Shown here: positions 6,993 to 15,970 of the stretch, piece after piece
Layout: each line of letters opens with the position of its first letter
Position numbering within the stretch: the first letter of the stretch is position 1
Source of the DNA: Alphaproteobacteria bacterium
Lineage (GTDB): Bacteria > Pseudomonadota > Alphaproteobacteria > Sphingomonadales > Emcibacteraceae
NCBI GenBank assembly: GCA_030432815.1
Contig: JAUILB010000003.1
Location: forward strand, 1-25,833
Direction: 5' to 3'
DNA: 25,833 nt
The notes under the pieces: model-generated
Told to the model about the DNA's origin: nothing
Database searches by the model: none
Seen by the model: the letters and a program-made list of their open reading frames with translations, nothing else
Translations under genes and position numbers: made by a program

Positions 6993-7511
6993 TTATTTAA
7001 GTGTTTCCAATGTTTTTAAAGCTATTCTTTTAATGGCTTCCGTGTATCTTACATAACCCGTACAACGACATAAATTTGATCCTACCCATTCGTCGATCAT
7101 GGCATCAAGTTTATGTTCATTCACAGGATTATTTTTAAGCCTTTCCAGGAGGCCTGTCGCAGCAATTAAGAAACCCGGTGTACAATAACCACATTGAAAC
7201 GAAAAATTTTCAAGAAAGGCTTTTTGAATCGGGGCAAGATTGTTTTCTGTACCTAAACTTTCAACAGTAAAAATCTCCGCGTCATTTAAATTTTCTATTT
7301 CCGCCAAACAGGATAATGTCGTTTCCAATGGGGCATCTTGTTCATATTTGACCAAAACTGTACATGCTCTGCATGCACCAATACCACAGGAAAATTTGGT
7401 TCCTGTTAAGTTTAGTTCTTCATGAAGATAGTCAACAAGCCGCATGTCGCCATTTTCTGCACTTACTTCATATTTTTTATTATTCACTGAAAATTTTATA
7501 ACGTCACTCAT
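6993..7511 (-). CDS. Xanthine dehydrogenase-family [2Fe-2S] iron-sulfur small subunit
   Basis: This 172-residue protein carries both [2Fe-2S] clusters of the molybdenum hydroxylase small subunit (CoxS/IorA/XdhC-type). The plant-ferredoxin cluster is bound by C42, C47, C50 (CGIGACRAC) and C68. The second, all-helical cluster is bound by C107, C110 (QCGYC) and C148, C150 (LCRC). Its function is to pass electrons from the molybdenum cofactor in the large subunit to an acceptor. The start ATG overlaps the stop of the large-subunit gene by four bases (ATGA), indicating translational coupling. It has no signal peptide, so if the complex is periplasmic it must be carried out folded with the Tat-bearing large subunit. 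The gene ends convergently, 39 bases from the tetR-family gene. Confidence 0.93.
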   Translation of the reverse strand: MSDVIKFSVNNKKYEVSAENGDMRLVDYLHEELNLTGTKFSCGIGACRACTVLVKYEQDAPLETTLSCLAEIENLNDAEIFTVESLGTENNLAPIQKAFLENFSFQCGYCTPGFLIAATGLLERLKNNPVNEHKLDAMIDEWVGSNLCRCTGYVRYTEAIKRIALKTLETLK

Positions 7512-10207
7512 GATAGGACCTCACTTATATCATTTTCAGTAACAGGTAGCTTTGTAAAACGGTGCCCACTTGTTGCCATAGATAACGCATTCAGCAATGC
7601 CGCCGGAATAGGGCACATAACGGCTTCAGCAATGCCCCTTGCTGTTTTTTCCCCTTCGGACGGGTCAAGAATAATAAGTTCCGGTTTTCTTGGCATGTCT
7701 GACAATGATGCAATCTTATATTGATCAAGGTTCCATTCACCATTTCCCGGTCCAGCCGGTGTATTTGGGCAATCTTCAAATAATACATAGCCAATGGCCA
7801 TAGCAAGCCCACCTTCGTATTGGCCACTTATAATTTCTGGGCATATTTGCCTTCCGGCATCAAGAACGGTTACGCAATCTTCAACTTTGACCTTTTTGCT
7901 ATCCTCATCAATTATAACCGATATAAGTGTACCGCAGGGCGCAAAATTGCTGTGACCGTAACGTTCTTTTTTCTCTGGCGGATAATAAAAATTGCTGCGA
8001 TCAAGGGGGGATAAATTATCAGCAGAACTTCCCATGGCAATAAAATCCAAAGGCAGGTTCATATCAGTATTTGAGAATTCGAAATCCATCCTGACAAATT
8101 CGGTTATGTATGACGCATGAACAACAGTTAGGGAAGGCAAACCCTTTTCAAAAATAACTGCGACAATTTGATCCCACGATAGTGGTGGGCGTCCTTCGGT
8201 TATAAGTTTGCCTTCCTGCCAGGACACTGAATCCAAATCAAGCTCTGCGTTCCAAATCAAAGAAGCGGCTGGAAGCACAGTTTCAAGCATCAGAGTAAGT
8301 GCTGCTTGTTCAACCACGTGAAATTGATGAAAAGCGGAAAGGCATGCTGATGATGCGCTTAACCTGGCTTTTACATAGCGACCATTAATTTCATCTTCGA
8401 TTAAGCCAAATTTACTTAAAGCGTGTGTAAATATGTTCGGGTATTCTTCGTAAGAACTCGATAGCTCAAGACGATTAAATAAGGCAACTTCACCCATATT
8501 AATATGATTGGCATTTCTGCCTAAATAGGTTGCCGGTGCAAGCCCCAGTGCCGTTGCGGCACCATTACCCATATCAATATAAGGGCTATGTATTGTTACT
8601 GAGCCATTTCGCCCTATTTCTATACTTCCGTACATTCCATCGCGTTTATTACCATATGGTTGATTGGCAATCGCAAGACCAACGCCGTACTTTAAGCCGG
8701 ATTTTTCCAATTCCTGTTGCCTGACGGTTCTGTTTTGCCAAAGTTGGTGTTTTTCCAGTTTATCCAATATTTTATTTATTTGTAATTTTTTTAAAATAGG
8801 GGCGCCCGTAATGGTCTTGCTATTTTGATCAAGTAAATTTTTTCTTCTTATGTCGAACGGATCGATACCGAGTGAGTGTGCGGCTTCATCCAATAATGCT
8901 TCTATTGCTATTACTGCCTGTGGTACTCCAAACCCGCGTTGTGATCCGCCAATTAGGTCTTTTGTATCGGTTGCTTCACCATGTGAAATTGCTTTTTCTA
9001 TCTCATAGCAGTTATTTGTATTCATAGCAGCTACATCAGCAACATATGGACTAAGGTTCATGCGGCCGCCACCATTCATTACAAATTTACTTCTCAGCGC
9101 TTTAATTCGCCCTTCATTATCAAGTGCGATTTTTTCATAAAAATTAGTTTCGTGCCGTTTTAGGCCAACCTGGAATTGTTCAAACCGATCATATGTCCAA
9201 CGCAATGGCCCATCAGAATAGGCGGCACATAATGCAAGATATCGTGGAAAAAATGAATCGTCGCGACCACCAAATCCGCCACCCGGATAACAGGCCATAA
9301 GATCTATAGCTGATAGTTTGAATTTACATTTATCAAGTTCAAATATTTCAGCGATATTTCTCATATCGGCGGATGGAGACTGTGTCCCAAGCACAAGGTT
9401 TAATTTTCCAGTATTATGATCAAACCAGACTAGGCCAGCTTCCGGTTCCATAAACATGGGATCTGTTGCCTGGGTGTGAAATTCACGTTCAAATATTGTC
9501 CATTTATCTGAACTTAATTCATTCTCTATCAATGGGGTAATTTCAGAAAGAAGTTCATCATAATTTTCACTGACATCGACATAATTAAAACCAGTTTCAT
9601 CATTCCTGACATAGGTATTTTGTGGTGAATATTTTGTCGTCCCCTGTTTTTCTGCAATATTACCATATTTAATGATTTCTTTATTAAATTGTAAAATTTG
9701 TTTTGCTTTACGGTAAGTTTGAAAATCTTCAAATATCAACATGGCAACAGGCTGCCCGCAATATTCAGCGGCATGTCCAGCCTTAACGAAGAACGGTTTT
9801 TCCATTCCGCCCGCAATGCTCATGCGGTCACGCGCTATCACATTTTCATCTATTATGGATAAGGGTTGTAATTCTGGTGGTAAAGCTGATAAGTCATATC
9901 CATCTATAATCTGATTATTACGGTCTGTACGAACAGCGTAAAGGTACCTTTCTGTATCTGGCCACCCGTTCATATCCCTCGCATGATAATCACGTGCATA
10001 TATTTTTTGCCCCAAAACTTTTGCAATTCCTTCAATGCGCTGGTTTGCTTTACCTGGAATTGGCGCCCATGCCGGATTACCGCCTGATTTATTGTTATTT
10101 TTAGTAGCTGATAAGGATCGTAACGGCAGGCCACTGAAACTTAATGTTACTGTGGTTCCGCATGCCAGTGTTTTGATAAAACTCCGTCGATTAATTTCCC
10201 AAGACAT
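7508..10207 (-). CDS. Xanthine dehydrogenase/aldehyde oxidase-family molybdopterin-binding large subunit, Tat-exported
   Basis: This 899-residue catalytic subunit starts with a twin-arginine signal (NRRSFIK at residues 6-12, then a hydrophobic stretch to about residue 34). The Ald_Xan_dh_C a/b-hammerhead domain follows (GIAKVLGQKIYARDY ... HAAEYCGQPVAMLIFEDF), and then the molybdopterin domains with GGGFGGRDD and GGSQRGFGVPQAVIAIEALLD. The C-terminal active-site segment reads GIAEAVMCPIPAAL, with E861 at the position of the catalytic Glu (family motif GxGE, here GIAE). Proteins of this type hydroxylate N-heterocycles or oxidise aldehydes in the periplasm. It forms a two-gene operon with the [2Fe-2S] subunit. 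There is no FAD-binding medium subunit, no c-type cytochrome and no XdhC/MobA-like maturation gene nearby, so electrons likely leave to a membrane or periplasmic carrier (inference). The substrate is unknown. Confidence 0.9.
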   Translation of the reverse strand: MSWEINRRSFIKTLACGTTVTLSFSGLPLRSLSATKNNNKSGGNPAWAPIPGKANQRIEGIAKVLGQKIYARDYHARDMNGWPDTERYLYAVRTDRNNQIIDGYDLSALPPELQPLSIIDENVIARDRMSIAGGMEKPFFVKAGHAAEYCGQPVAMLIFEDFQTYRKAKQILQFNKEIIKYGNIAEKQGTTKYSPQNTYVRNDETGFNYVDVSENYDELLSEITPLIENELSSDKWTIFEREFHTQATDPMFMEPEAGLVWFDHNTGKLNLVLGTQSPSADMRNIAEIFELDKCKFKLSAIDLMACYPGGGFGGRDDSFFPRYLALCAAYSDGPLRWTYDRFEQFQVGLKRHETNFYEKIALDNEGRIKALRSKFVMNGGGRMNLSPYVADVAAMNTNNCYEIEKAISHGEATDTKDLIGGSQRGFGVPQAVIAIEALLDEAAHSLGIDPFDIRRKNLLDQNSKTITGAPILKKLQINKILDKLEKHQLWQNRTVRQQELEKSGLKYGVGLAIANQPYGNKRDGMYGSIEIGRNGSVTIHSPYIDMGNGAATALGLAPATYLGRNANHINMGEVALFNRLELSSSYEEYPNIFTHALSKFGLIEDEINGRYVKARLSASSACLSAFHQFHVVEQAALTLMLETVLPAASLIWNAELDLDSVSWQEGKLITEGRPPLSWDQIVAVIFEKGLPSLTVVHASYITEFVRMDFEFSNTDMNLPLDFIAMGSSADNLSPLDRSNFYYPPEKKERYGHSNFAPCGTLISVIIDEDSKKVKVEDCVTVLDAGRQICPEIISGQYEGGLAMAIGYVLFEDCPNTPAGPGNGEWNLDQYKIASLSDMPRKPELIILDPSEGEKTARGIAEAVMCPIPAALLNALSMATSGHRFTKLPVTENDISEVLS

Positions 10208-10365
10208 AAAATAAATAGTGTTTCTTTTTAATTGTCACGTTGGCCTATCCTACTTTAGATGCCGTTAATTTTAGCTTAATTCAATTTAGCTTATGCTGTA
10301 TTAAATAAGATTATTGGAAGCAACGGGCAATAAGAAGTAGTTCTGTTTTAAACAGGGTGGCTAGC

Positions 10366-11697
10366 TTATTCACTTACAAGATCATATATTACAGGTGAAA
10401 TTCGCTCCACGATATAGGCAACGCCCTCGGCATTTGGGTGAATACGGTCACTTTGATTGAGCTCAATTTCCCCGGCGACGCCGTCCAGATAAAAAGGATA
10501 AAGTGCCACACCGTGTTTTTCTGCGACTTCCGGATAAATGCTATTAAAGCTATTACCATAAACCCCACCAAGGTTGGGTGGTGCAACCATTCCCGCAATA
10601 AGCGTTGGAATGTTTTTATTTTTAAGCAGTTCAGTCATTTTATCCATATTGCGCCGGGTGAGGTCAGGGTGAATACCCCTTAAGGCGTCATTTCCGCCAA
10701 AAAGCAGGACAACAAGATCCAGATCCGGATAACTGGAAATAACCCATTCAAGGCGCGACATACCGCCGGATGATGTATCGCCCGATACGCCGGCATTATG
10801 GACAGTTATATTCGGGTTTAATTCTTTTAGTTTTTCTTCGAGCTGCGCAGGAAATGATAATTCAGGGGCTAGCCCATACCCGGCAACAAGACTGTCACCA
10901 ACAATCAATATATTAACATCATTTTCTGATACATTTGCGGCTGGGATTATTGATGTTTCTTCCTGTGGATTATCATCGCTTGCACTTACTTTTTGCAATG
11001 TGTCATCCATTTGTGAAAGCAGCGTTTGAACCCGGTCTTGTCGGTCAATGCTGACAAGCATTTCACTGACCATTGGTGAAATGCGTCCGGCAATTACGGT
11101 ATTACCAAACTTATTCGGGTGAATGCCGTCAGGTTGGTTAAGTTCCGGAACACCGGCTACGCCTTCCAGAAAAAAGGGATCAAGAACTACCTGATATTTA
11201 TCCGCCAGGTCCGTATAGACGTCATTAAGTCTATCTGAAAACCCAAGATACCCATTATAGGGGATAATCAGACCAGCCATTATTGTTGGAATGCCCCGGG
11301 ATGTGATTTTTTCAAGCATCAAATCCATATTTTTATGGGTAAAATCAGTAGGGACCTGCTCGAAATAATCGTTTCCGCCAAATATAAAAATGACCATGTC
11401 AATGTCAGGGTTCTCATCAAGTACTTCATCAATAACTGTCAAAGCGCGTTCGGAAGTAAAACCGTCAAATCCGGCGGATATCACATCGACAGAATGGCCT
11501 ATCTGACGTAAGTTTGTTTCAAGCCGGTCTGGAAAGCTGTCACCTTCATCCAAACCGTTGGAAGAAAACAGGCTGTCACCAAAGGCAAGGATTTTTTTTG
11601 TTTCCTGCGCATGTATTGGGCTTATTGTTGCGTATAAGGATACAATTAACGCTATAATCGTAAAAATAGTACGTTTTAGCGCATTTTTTTTGCCCAT
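10366..11697 (-). CDS. Secreted tandem SGNH/GDSL hydrolase (two TesA-like domains)
   Basis: The 443-residue protein consists of a signal peptide (KRTIFTIIALIVSLYATISP, cleavage after HA-Q near residue 30) and two full SGNH domains. Domain 1 has GDSL (S42), GGND (107-110) and DGIHPN (D190, H193). Domain 2 has GDSL (S269), SGDTS, GGND (334-337) and DRIHPN (D417, H420). The halves align through shared blocks such as FGGND, GVAG-ELNQ and IHPN, so this is an internal duplication. A linker of about 45 residues joins them. Relatives (TesA, arylesterase) are single domains of about 200 residues that hydrolyse thioesters, lysophospholipids or aryl esters in the periplasm. I prefer ATG 11697, which gives a clean signal peptide; GTG 11733 is an upstream alternative. 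As in E. coli tesA-ybbAP, it is divergent from an ABC ATPase/permease pair. Confidence 0.9.
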   Translation of the reverse strand: MGKKNALKRTIFTIIALIVSLYATISPIHAQETKKILAFGDSLFSSNGLDEGDSFPDRLETNLRQIGHSVDVISAGFDGFTSERALTVIDEVLDENPDIDMVIFIFGGNDYFEQVPTDFTHKNMDLMLEKITSRGIPTIMAGLIIPYNGYLGFSDRLNDVYTDLADKYQVVLDPFFLEGVAGVPELNQPDGIHPNKFGNTVIAGRISPMVSEMLVSIDRQDRVQTLLSQMDDTLQKVSASDDNPQEETSIIPAANVSENDVNILIVGDSLVAGYGLAPELSFPAQLEEKLKELNPNITVHNAGVSGDTSSGGMSRLEWVISSYPDLDLVVLLFGGNDALRGIHPDLTRRNMDKMTELLKNKNIPTLIAGMVAPPNLGGVYGNSFNSIYPEVAEKHGVALYPFYLDGVAGEIELNQSDRIHPNAEGVAYIVERISPVIYDLVSE

Positions 11698-11776
11698 ATG
11701 GCTTTGAAGATTTAGATTTCTAATGTAAAACACTTACAAATTCCCATCGATTTAAAATGGTTTAACGAGTTAACAT

Positions 11777-12493
11777 ATGATCAACGACATAATTCTTGAG
11801 TTAAAGAATATTCATCTACGGCTCAAAAGCAACGATTTTGAGGTCAACATCCTAAATGGTATAGATTTAAAAGTTGTTAAAGGTAAGGCAGTTGCTATTC
11901 TTGGAGCGTCGGGATCGGGAAAATCAAGTATGATGTCGGTTATGAATGGTCTGGAACGCCAAACCGAAGGCAGCGTAATGGTCGCCGGTCATGTTCTTGA
12001 CCGGATGAATGAAGATGAGCTTGCCATGTTCCGCAGGGATAATATTGGCATAATATTACAGGCATTTCATCTGATCCCTACTATGACGGCTCTTGAAAAT
12101 GTGGCAGTTCCGCTTGAACTTGCTGGCGTAAATGATGCAGAGGCGAAGGCAAAAGAGATGCTGACGGATGTTGGCCTTGATCATCGTATGGATCATTATC
12201 CGACGCAACTTTCAGGTGGTGAACAGCAACGTGTTGCGATTGCGCGGGCAATGGCACCGGAACCTAAAATATTATTTGCTGATGAGCCTACGGGAAACCT
12301 TGATGGAAAAACGGGGCATAATATTATTGAGCTTATCTTCCAACTAAAAGACAAGAATGATGCCACGCTCATACTGATCACCCATGATCAGGAGCTAGCG
12401 GAAAAATGTGATGAAATAATCCATATTGAGGATGGATTAATTACCGATAATAGAAATGTTCATGAGAATGAAGGTAAAAAGGTGGCCGAATAA
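11777..12493 (+). CDS. ybbA: ABC transporter ATP-binding protein (YbbA/LolD family)
   Basis: This 238-residue ATPase has Walker A GASGSGKS (43-50), a Q-loop in ILQAFHLIP, the signature LSGGEQQRVAIARA (145-158), Walker B ILFADE (165-170), the D-loop GNLD and H-loop H203. Its sequence type is that of LolD/MacB-like ATPases, which drive mechanotransmission-type FtsX permeases rather than classical transport. The next gene starts inside its stop codon (TAATG, one-base overlap), so the two are co-translated. With the divergent TesA-like hydrolase this reproduces the tesA-ybbA-ybbP arrangement. Known relatives are thought to act on envelope lipids or the export and release of small molecules, but the substrate is not established here. 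Confidence 0.9.
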   Translation: MINDIILELKNIHLRLKSNDFEVNILNGIDLKVVKGKAVAILGASGSGKSSMMSVMNGLERQTEGSVMVAGHVLDRMNEDELAMFRRDNIGIILQAFHLIPTMTALENVAVPLELAGVNDAEAKAKEMLTDVGLDHRMDHYPTQLSGGEQQRVAIARAMAPEPKILFADEPTGNLDGKTGHNIIELIFQLKDKNDATLILITHDQELAEKCDEIIHIEDGLITDNRNVHENEGKKVAE

Positions 12494-15009
12494 TGGTTGC
12501 ATTAAAGTTTGCATTACGGGAAATCAGGTTTGCTTTTAAACAGTTCAGGATTTTTATTGCCTGCCTGTTTCTTGGCACGGCGATTATCGCTTCTGTTGGC
12601 TCAGTCACAACCAATATTGCGGAAAGTCTTGCAAGGGACGCGCAAATGTTTCTTGGTGGGGATGTGGAAATTGAAACAAATCAACGCACCCTTACAGATG
12701 AAGAAATGGCCTATGTCGTGGAGCGCGCAGAAAAAGTTTCGCTGGTTACTGAACTTCGCGCAATGGCTCATACCGAAGGTTTCACCGATAGCAGCCTTAT
12801 TGAAATAAAGGCGGTTGATGAACTTTATCCAATGTTTGGGGTTCTTGAAACATCATCCGGGCTTTCACCAAGAGAACTTCTTGATAAGAAAAACGGCAGG
12901 TGGGGCGCGGTCCCCGCAGAGGCAATTGCCACAAGATTAGGTTTAAAGGAAGGCGACACCGTTAACATCGGTAATGTCGCCTATGAAGTTCGCGGCATTA
13001 CGGTACGCGAACCGGACAGTTCAAGTGCCGGGTTTCAGCTTGCACCAACTATAATCGTTTCGCAAGGTAGTATGGATGAAACCGGCCTGATTACCTTTGG
13101 TAGTCTGGTTGAATATAATTACCGGCTTAAACTTCCTGAAGGTGCGGACAGCCAACTGTTTGAAGAAACCATTGAAGCCGATTTCCCGGAAAGTGAATGG
13201 CGTGTACGCGATAAAACGGGCGGTGGCGGACAAACTCAGCGGTTTATTGATCGCATGGGGCAATTTATGACGCTTGTTGGGTTAACGGCACTTCTTGTTG
13301 GGGGGGTTGGCGTAAGTAATGCCGTTCATGGTTATTTAAATTCAAAAACCAATACGATTGCCACTTTTAAAATTTTGGGTGCGCAGTCTGATACGATTTT
13401 CAGGATTTATCTTTATCAGATTTTGATAATGGCTGCGATTTCAATATCCCTCGGCCTGTTGGCGGGGGGAAGTCTGCCGTGGATATTTGCAGATTATCTG
13501 GAAAGTAAAATGCCAATTGCCATTGCGCGGGAATTTTATTTTACGCCGCTGGCAGTGGCTGCTTTTTACAGCATTCTGATCAGTTTGATATTCACACTTT
13601 GGCCACTTGCAAAAGCAAAAAACATATCAGCTCGTCAACTCTTTCGTATTACGATTTCTGATCCTCAGGGTGACCAGTTGCCAAAAGGATATCTTTATAC
13701 GATTATAGGTATGGCTACAGTCATGCTGTCTATGGTTTTTTATACGGCGGATTACCGTGAACTCACCGGCTATTTTATTGGTGGTATGTTGGCATCATTT
13801 GCGCTTTTACTGGGAACAGGTTATCTGGTCAGGGAGGGCGTTTCCAAACTGCCTAGAAAATTTAGCCCCGCTTTGCGGATAGCGCTTTCCAACATAACCC
13901 GGCCCGGTAATTCTACCCTTTCAATTATCCTTTCACTTGGACTTGGCTTGATACTTCTGACATCCATTGCACTGGTTGAATATAGCCTGGAAAGTGAAAT
14001 TGAGAGGCGGGTCGACACCGATGCGCCAAGCTATTTTTTCCTGGATATCCAGAAAGCGGATCACGATGAATTTAAAGCATTTACCGAAGCACGGGAAGGG
14101 GTGAGCCTTTACCGGACTGTTCCTAACCTTCGGGGACGGATCACCCATGTCAAAGGTATTCCTGCTGATGAAGTAGAGGTGGGCCCCGAAGCAAGATGGA
14201 TACTACGGGGTGACCGTGGTATGACATTTACCGAGGAATTACCAGAGGATAATACACTTGTATTTGGCGACTGGTGGCCGGCTGATTATGACGGGGAACC
14301 TGAGGTTTCTTTAAGTTATGACGCTTATCAGGCACTTAAGCTTTCCCCTGGGGATGAGATTACCATCAACGTCTTGGGTCGCAGTTTTGATGTAAGGGTA
14401 AGATCTGCACGGGAAGTTGACTGGGGTGGTTTTGGTATTAATTATGCCATGATGTTTGATCCCAAAGTGCTTCGTGATGCGCCCTTTACCTATGTTGGTA
14501 CCATAAAATCCACAAATGAAACAGAAGCCGCAAATTATCAGGCAATTACTCGTGCCTATCCGAATATTACAACGGTGCGCTTAAAAGAAGTGCTGGAAAA
14601 TGTTCAAGTGCTGCTTGAGCAGATAAAAGGGGCGATAGACGTAATGGCATCAATTACAATTGTTGCCGGCATATTGGTATTAAGCGGTGCCATTGCCGCC
14701 GGTCATAAAGGCCGCATCTATGATAGCGCGGTACTGAAAGTTGTGGGTGCGACCCGAAAAGACATATTAAAGGCTTATATTTTTGAATTTATTATTCTTG
14801 GTGTTGCGACGGGGATTGTCGCTATTATTCTTGGCTCGGTGGCAGCATACGGCATTGTCGTCGGGATCATGGAAATGCAGTGGGTGTTTTCACTGGATAT
14901 ACCGCTTCTGACCGTTATCGCTGCCATTCTCATCACTATGTCTATTGGCATGTTTAGTATATATAAGGCTATGTCCGTAAGGCCGGCCCAGGTGCTTCGT
15001 GGCGTTTAA
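12493..15009 (+). CDS. ybbP: FtsX-like ABC transporter permease (YbbP family)
   Basis: This 838-residue membrane protein begins with a first helix near residues 18-40 (FRIFIACLFLGTAIIASVGS). A large periplasmic domain follows, then a three-helix FtsX bundle (FMTLVGLTALLVGGVGVSNA onward), further central helices (MATVMLSMVFYTAD; FIGGMLASFALLLGTGYLV), a second large periplasmic domain and a second FtsX bundle at the C-terminus (DVMASITIVAGILVLSGAIA; VLKVVGATRKDILKAYI). Length and two-bundle layout fit YbbP. It is the partner of the upstream ATPase and overlaps it by one base. The 3' end overlaps the convergent cinA gene by four bases: the sequence TTAA supplies stop codons on both strands, and there is no room for a terminator between them. 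Confidence 0.9.
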   Translation: MVALKFALREIRFAFKQFRIFIACLFLGTAIIASVGSVTTNIAESLARDAQMFLGGDVEIETNQRTLTDEEMAYVVERAEKVSLVTELRAMAHTEGFTDSSLIEIKAVDELYPMFGVLETSSGLSPRELLDKKNGRWGAVPAEAIATRLGLKEGDTVNIGNVAYEVRGITVREPDSSSAGFQLAPTIIVSQGSMDETGLITFGSLVEYNYRLKLPEGADSQLFEETIEADFPESEWRVRDKTGGGGQTQRFIDRMGQFMTLVGLTALLVGGVGVSNAVHGYLNSKTNTIATFKILGAQSDTIFRIYLYQILIMAAISISLGLLAGGSLPWIFADYLESKMPIAIAREFYFTPLAVAAFYSILISLIFTLWPLAKAKNISARQLFRITISDPQGDQLPKGYLYTIIGMATVMLSMVFYTADYRELTGYFIGGMLASFALLLGTGYLVREGVSKLPRKFSPALRIALSNITRPGNSTLSIILSLGLGLILLTSIALVEYSLESEIERRVDTDAPSYFFLDIQKADHDEFKAFTEAREGVSLYRTVPNLRGRITHVKGIPADEVEVGPEARWILRGDRGMTFTEELPEDNTLVFGDWWPADYDGEPEVSLSYDAYQALKLSPGDEITINVLGRSFDVRVRSAREVDWGGFGINYAMMFDPKVLRDAPFTYVGTIKSTNETEAANYQAITRAYPNITTVRLKEVLENVQVLLEQIKGAIDVMASITIVAGILVLSGAIAAGHKGRIYDSAVLKVVGATRKDILKAYIFEFIILGVATGIVAIILGSVAAYGIVVGIMEMQWVFSLDIPLLTVIAAILITMSIGMFSIYKAMSVRPAQVLRGV

Positions 15010-15494
15010 CAGACGGACATTATCAGCTTAAGTGCCTGTATCACGGTTTCTTGTCTGACTGACGCACGGCCAATATCACCAAAAAGATATTTTTTATGAA
15101 TGGCATCTTCGCCACGTTTCATAACGGCCATATGCACCAGCCCGACAGGTTTATGCACGGAACCGCCACCAGGGCCAGCTATCCCGGTTACAGAAATGGC
15201 AATATCCGCTTCGGAATTTTCAAGTGCTCCGGTTACCATTGCAATTGCGGTTTCCGGGCTAACTGCACCGTGACGATTTAAAATATCGTCAGATATTCCA
15301 AGCATATCCATTTTGGCTTGATTTGAATAAGTAATAAAACCCCGGTCAACTACGTCTGATGAACCTGCGATTTCCGTAAGTGATCCAATAATAAGACCCC
15401 CAGTACAGGATTCTGCTGTGGCAATCTGGTACTTTTTTGTGCGGCAAAGTTCCAGAGCTTCAGTAGCAAGCGATTTTATCTGATCAGAGAACAT
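15006..15494 (-). CDS. pncC: CinA C-terminal domain / nicotinamide-nucleotide amidase
   Basis: This 162-residue single-domain protein matches the CinA C-terminal (PncC) family: ATAESCTGGLI, the FITYSNQAK segment, HGAVSPETA, and VTGIAGPGGGSVHKPVGLVH. The enzyme deamidates nicotinamide mononucleotide to nicotinate mononucleotide in pyridine nucleotide salvage. The N-terminal MoCF-like domain of full CinA is absent, as is common in Alphaproteobacteria. It is the last gene of the ispDF-DUF1801-pgpA-cinA operon. Its start lies 11 bases inside the 3' end of pgpA, so translation is probably coupled. Confidence 0.92.
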   Translation of the reverse strand: MFSDQIKSLATEALELCRTKKYQIATAESCTGGLIIGSLTEIAGSSDVVDRGFITYSNQAKMDMLGISDDILNRHGAVSPETAIAMVTGALENSEADIAISVTGIAGPGGGSVHKPVGLVHMAVMKRGEDAIHKKYLFGDIGRASVRQETVIQALKLIMSVC

Positions 15495-15969
15495 AGTGAT
15501 TTACAGCAAGAAGCACTGCTGCCCCCATAATCCCGGCAATCACATCATCCATCATTACACCATAAGCGTCATGACGCCTGTCAAAGATATTAATTGGCCA
15601 GGGTTTCATAATGTCAAATATTCTGAAAGCGAGCAGTGCCAGAATATATTGCCCAGGGTGCTGGTTATCCACGATGGCCAGACAGACTATCCACTGTCCC
15701 ACCACTTCATCTACTACAACTTCACCGGGGTCTTCTTTCCCGGTTTCTTTAATATATGCTGTGGTAGTCATTAGCCCGATGACAAAAACGATAAGTGCCG
15801 CGTTTACAAGTCCAAAAATGCCGGCATTTTCAATAATCAGCCATGCAAAGGGAAGGGCCGCGATACTTCCAAATGTCCCTGGTGCAAACGGTATAAGGCC
15901 GGAATAAAACCAGGTTGAAATCATCAGGGAAGGATGAAAAAAAGATTTATTCCAGTTGGTTAACGCCAT
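15484..15969 (-). CDS. pgpA: Phosphatidylglycerophosphatase A
   Basis: This 161-residue membrane protein has the PgpA motifs FAPGTFGSIAALP near residue 28, EVVVDEVVGQWI (conserved acidic cluster), FRIFDIMKPWPINIFD and GVMMDDVIAG. It dephosphorylates phosphatidylglycerol phosphate to phosphatidylglycerol at the inner membrane. It starts one base after the stop of the DUF1801 gene and overlaps cinA by 11 bases, so it is tightly embedded in the operon. The order ispDF-pgpA-cinA is common in Alphaproteobacteria; here one small gene is inserted between ispDF and pgpA. Confidence 0.93.
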   Translation of the reverse strand: MALTNWNKSFFHPSLMISTWFYSGLIPFAPGTFGSIAALPFAWLIIENAGIFGLVNAALIVFVIGLMTTTAYIKETGKEDPGEVVVDEVVGQWIVCLAIVDNQHPGQYILALLAFRIFDIMKPWPINIFDRRHDAYGVMMDDVIAGIMGAAVLLAVNHYVL

Positions 15970-15970
15970 A

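Noticed and set aside
10270..10293. Direct repeat TTTAGCTTA, two copies 15 bases apart, upstream of the molybdenum hydroxylase operon
   Set aside because: It is short, in an AT-rich intergenic, and could arise by chance; no independent support for a regulatory site.
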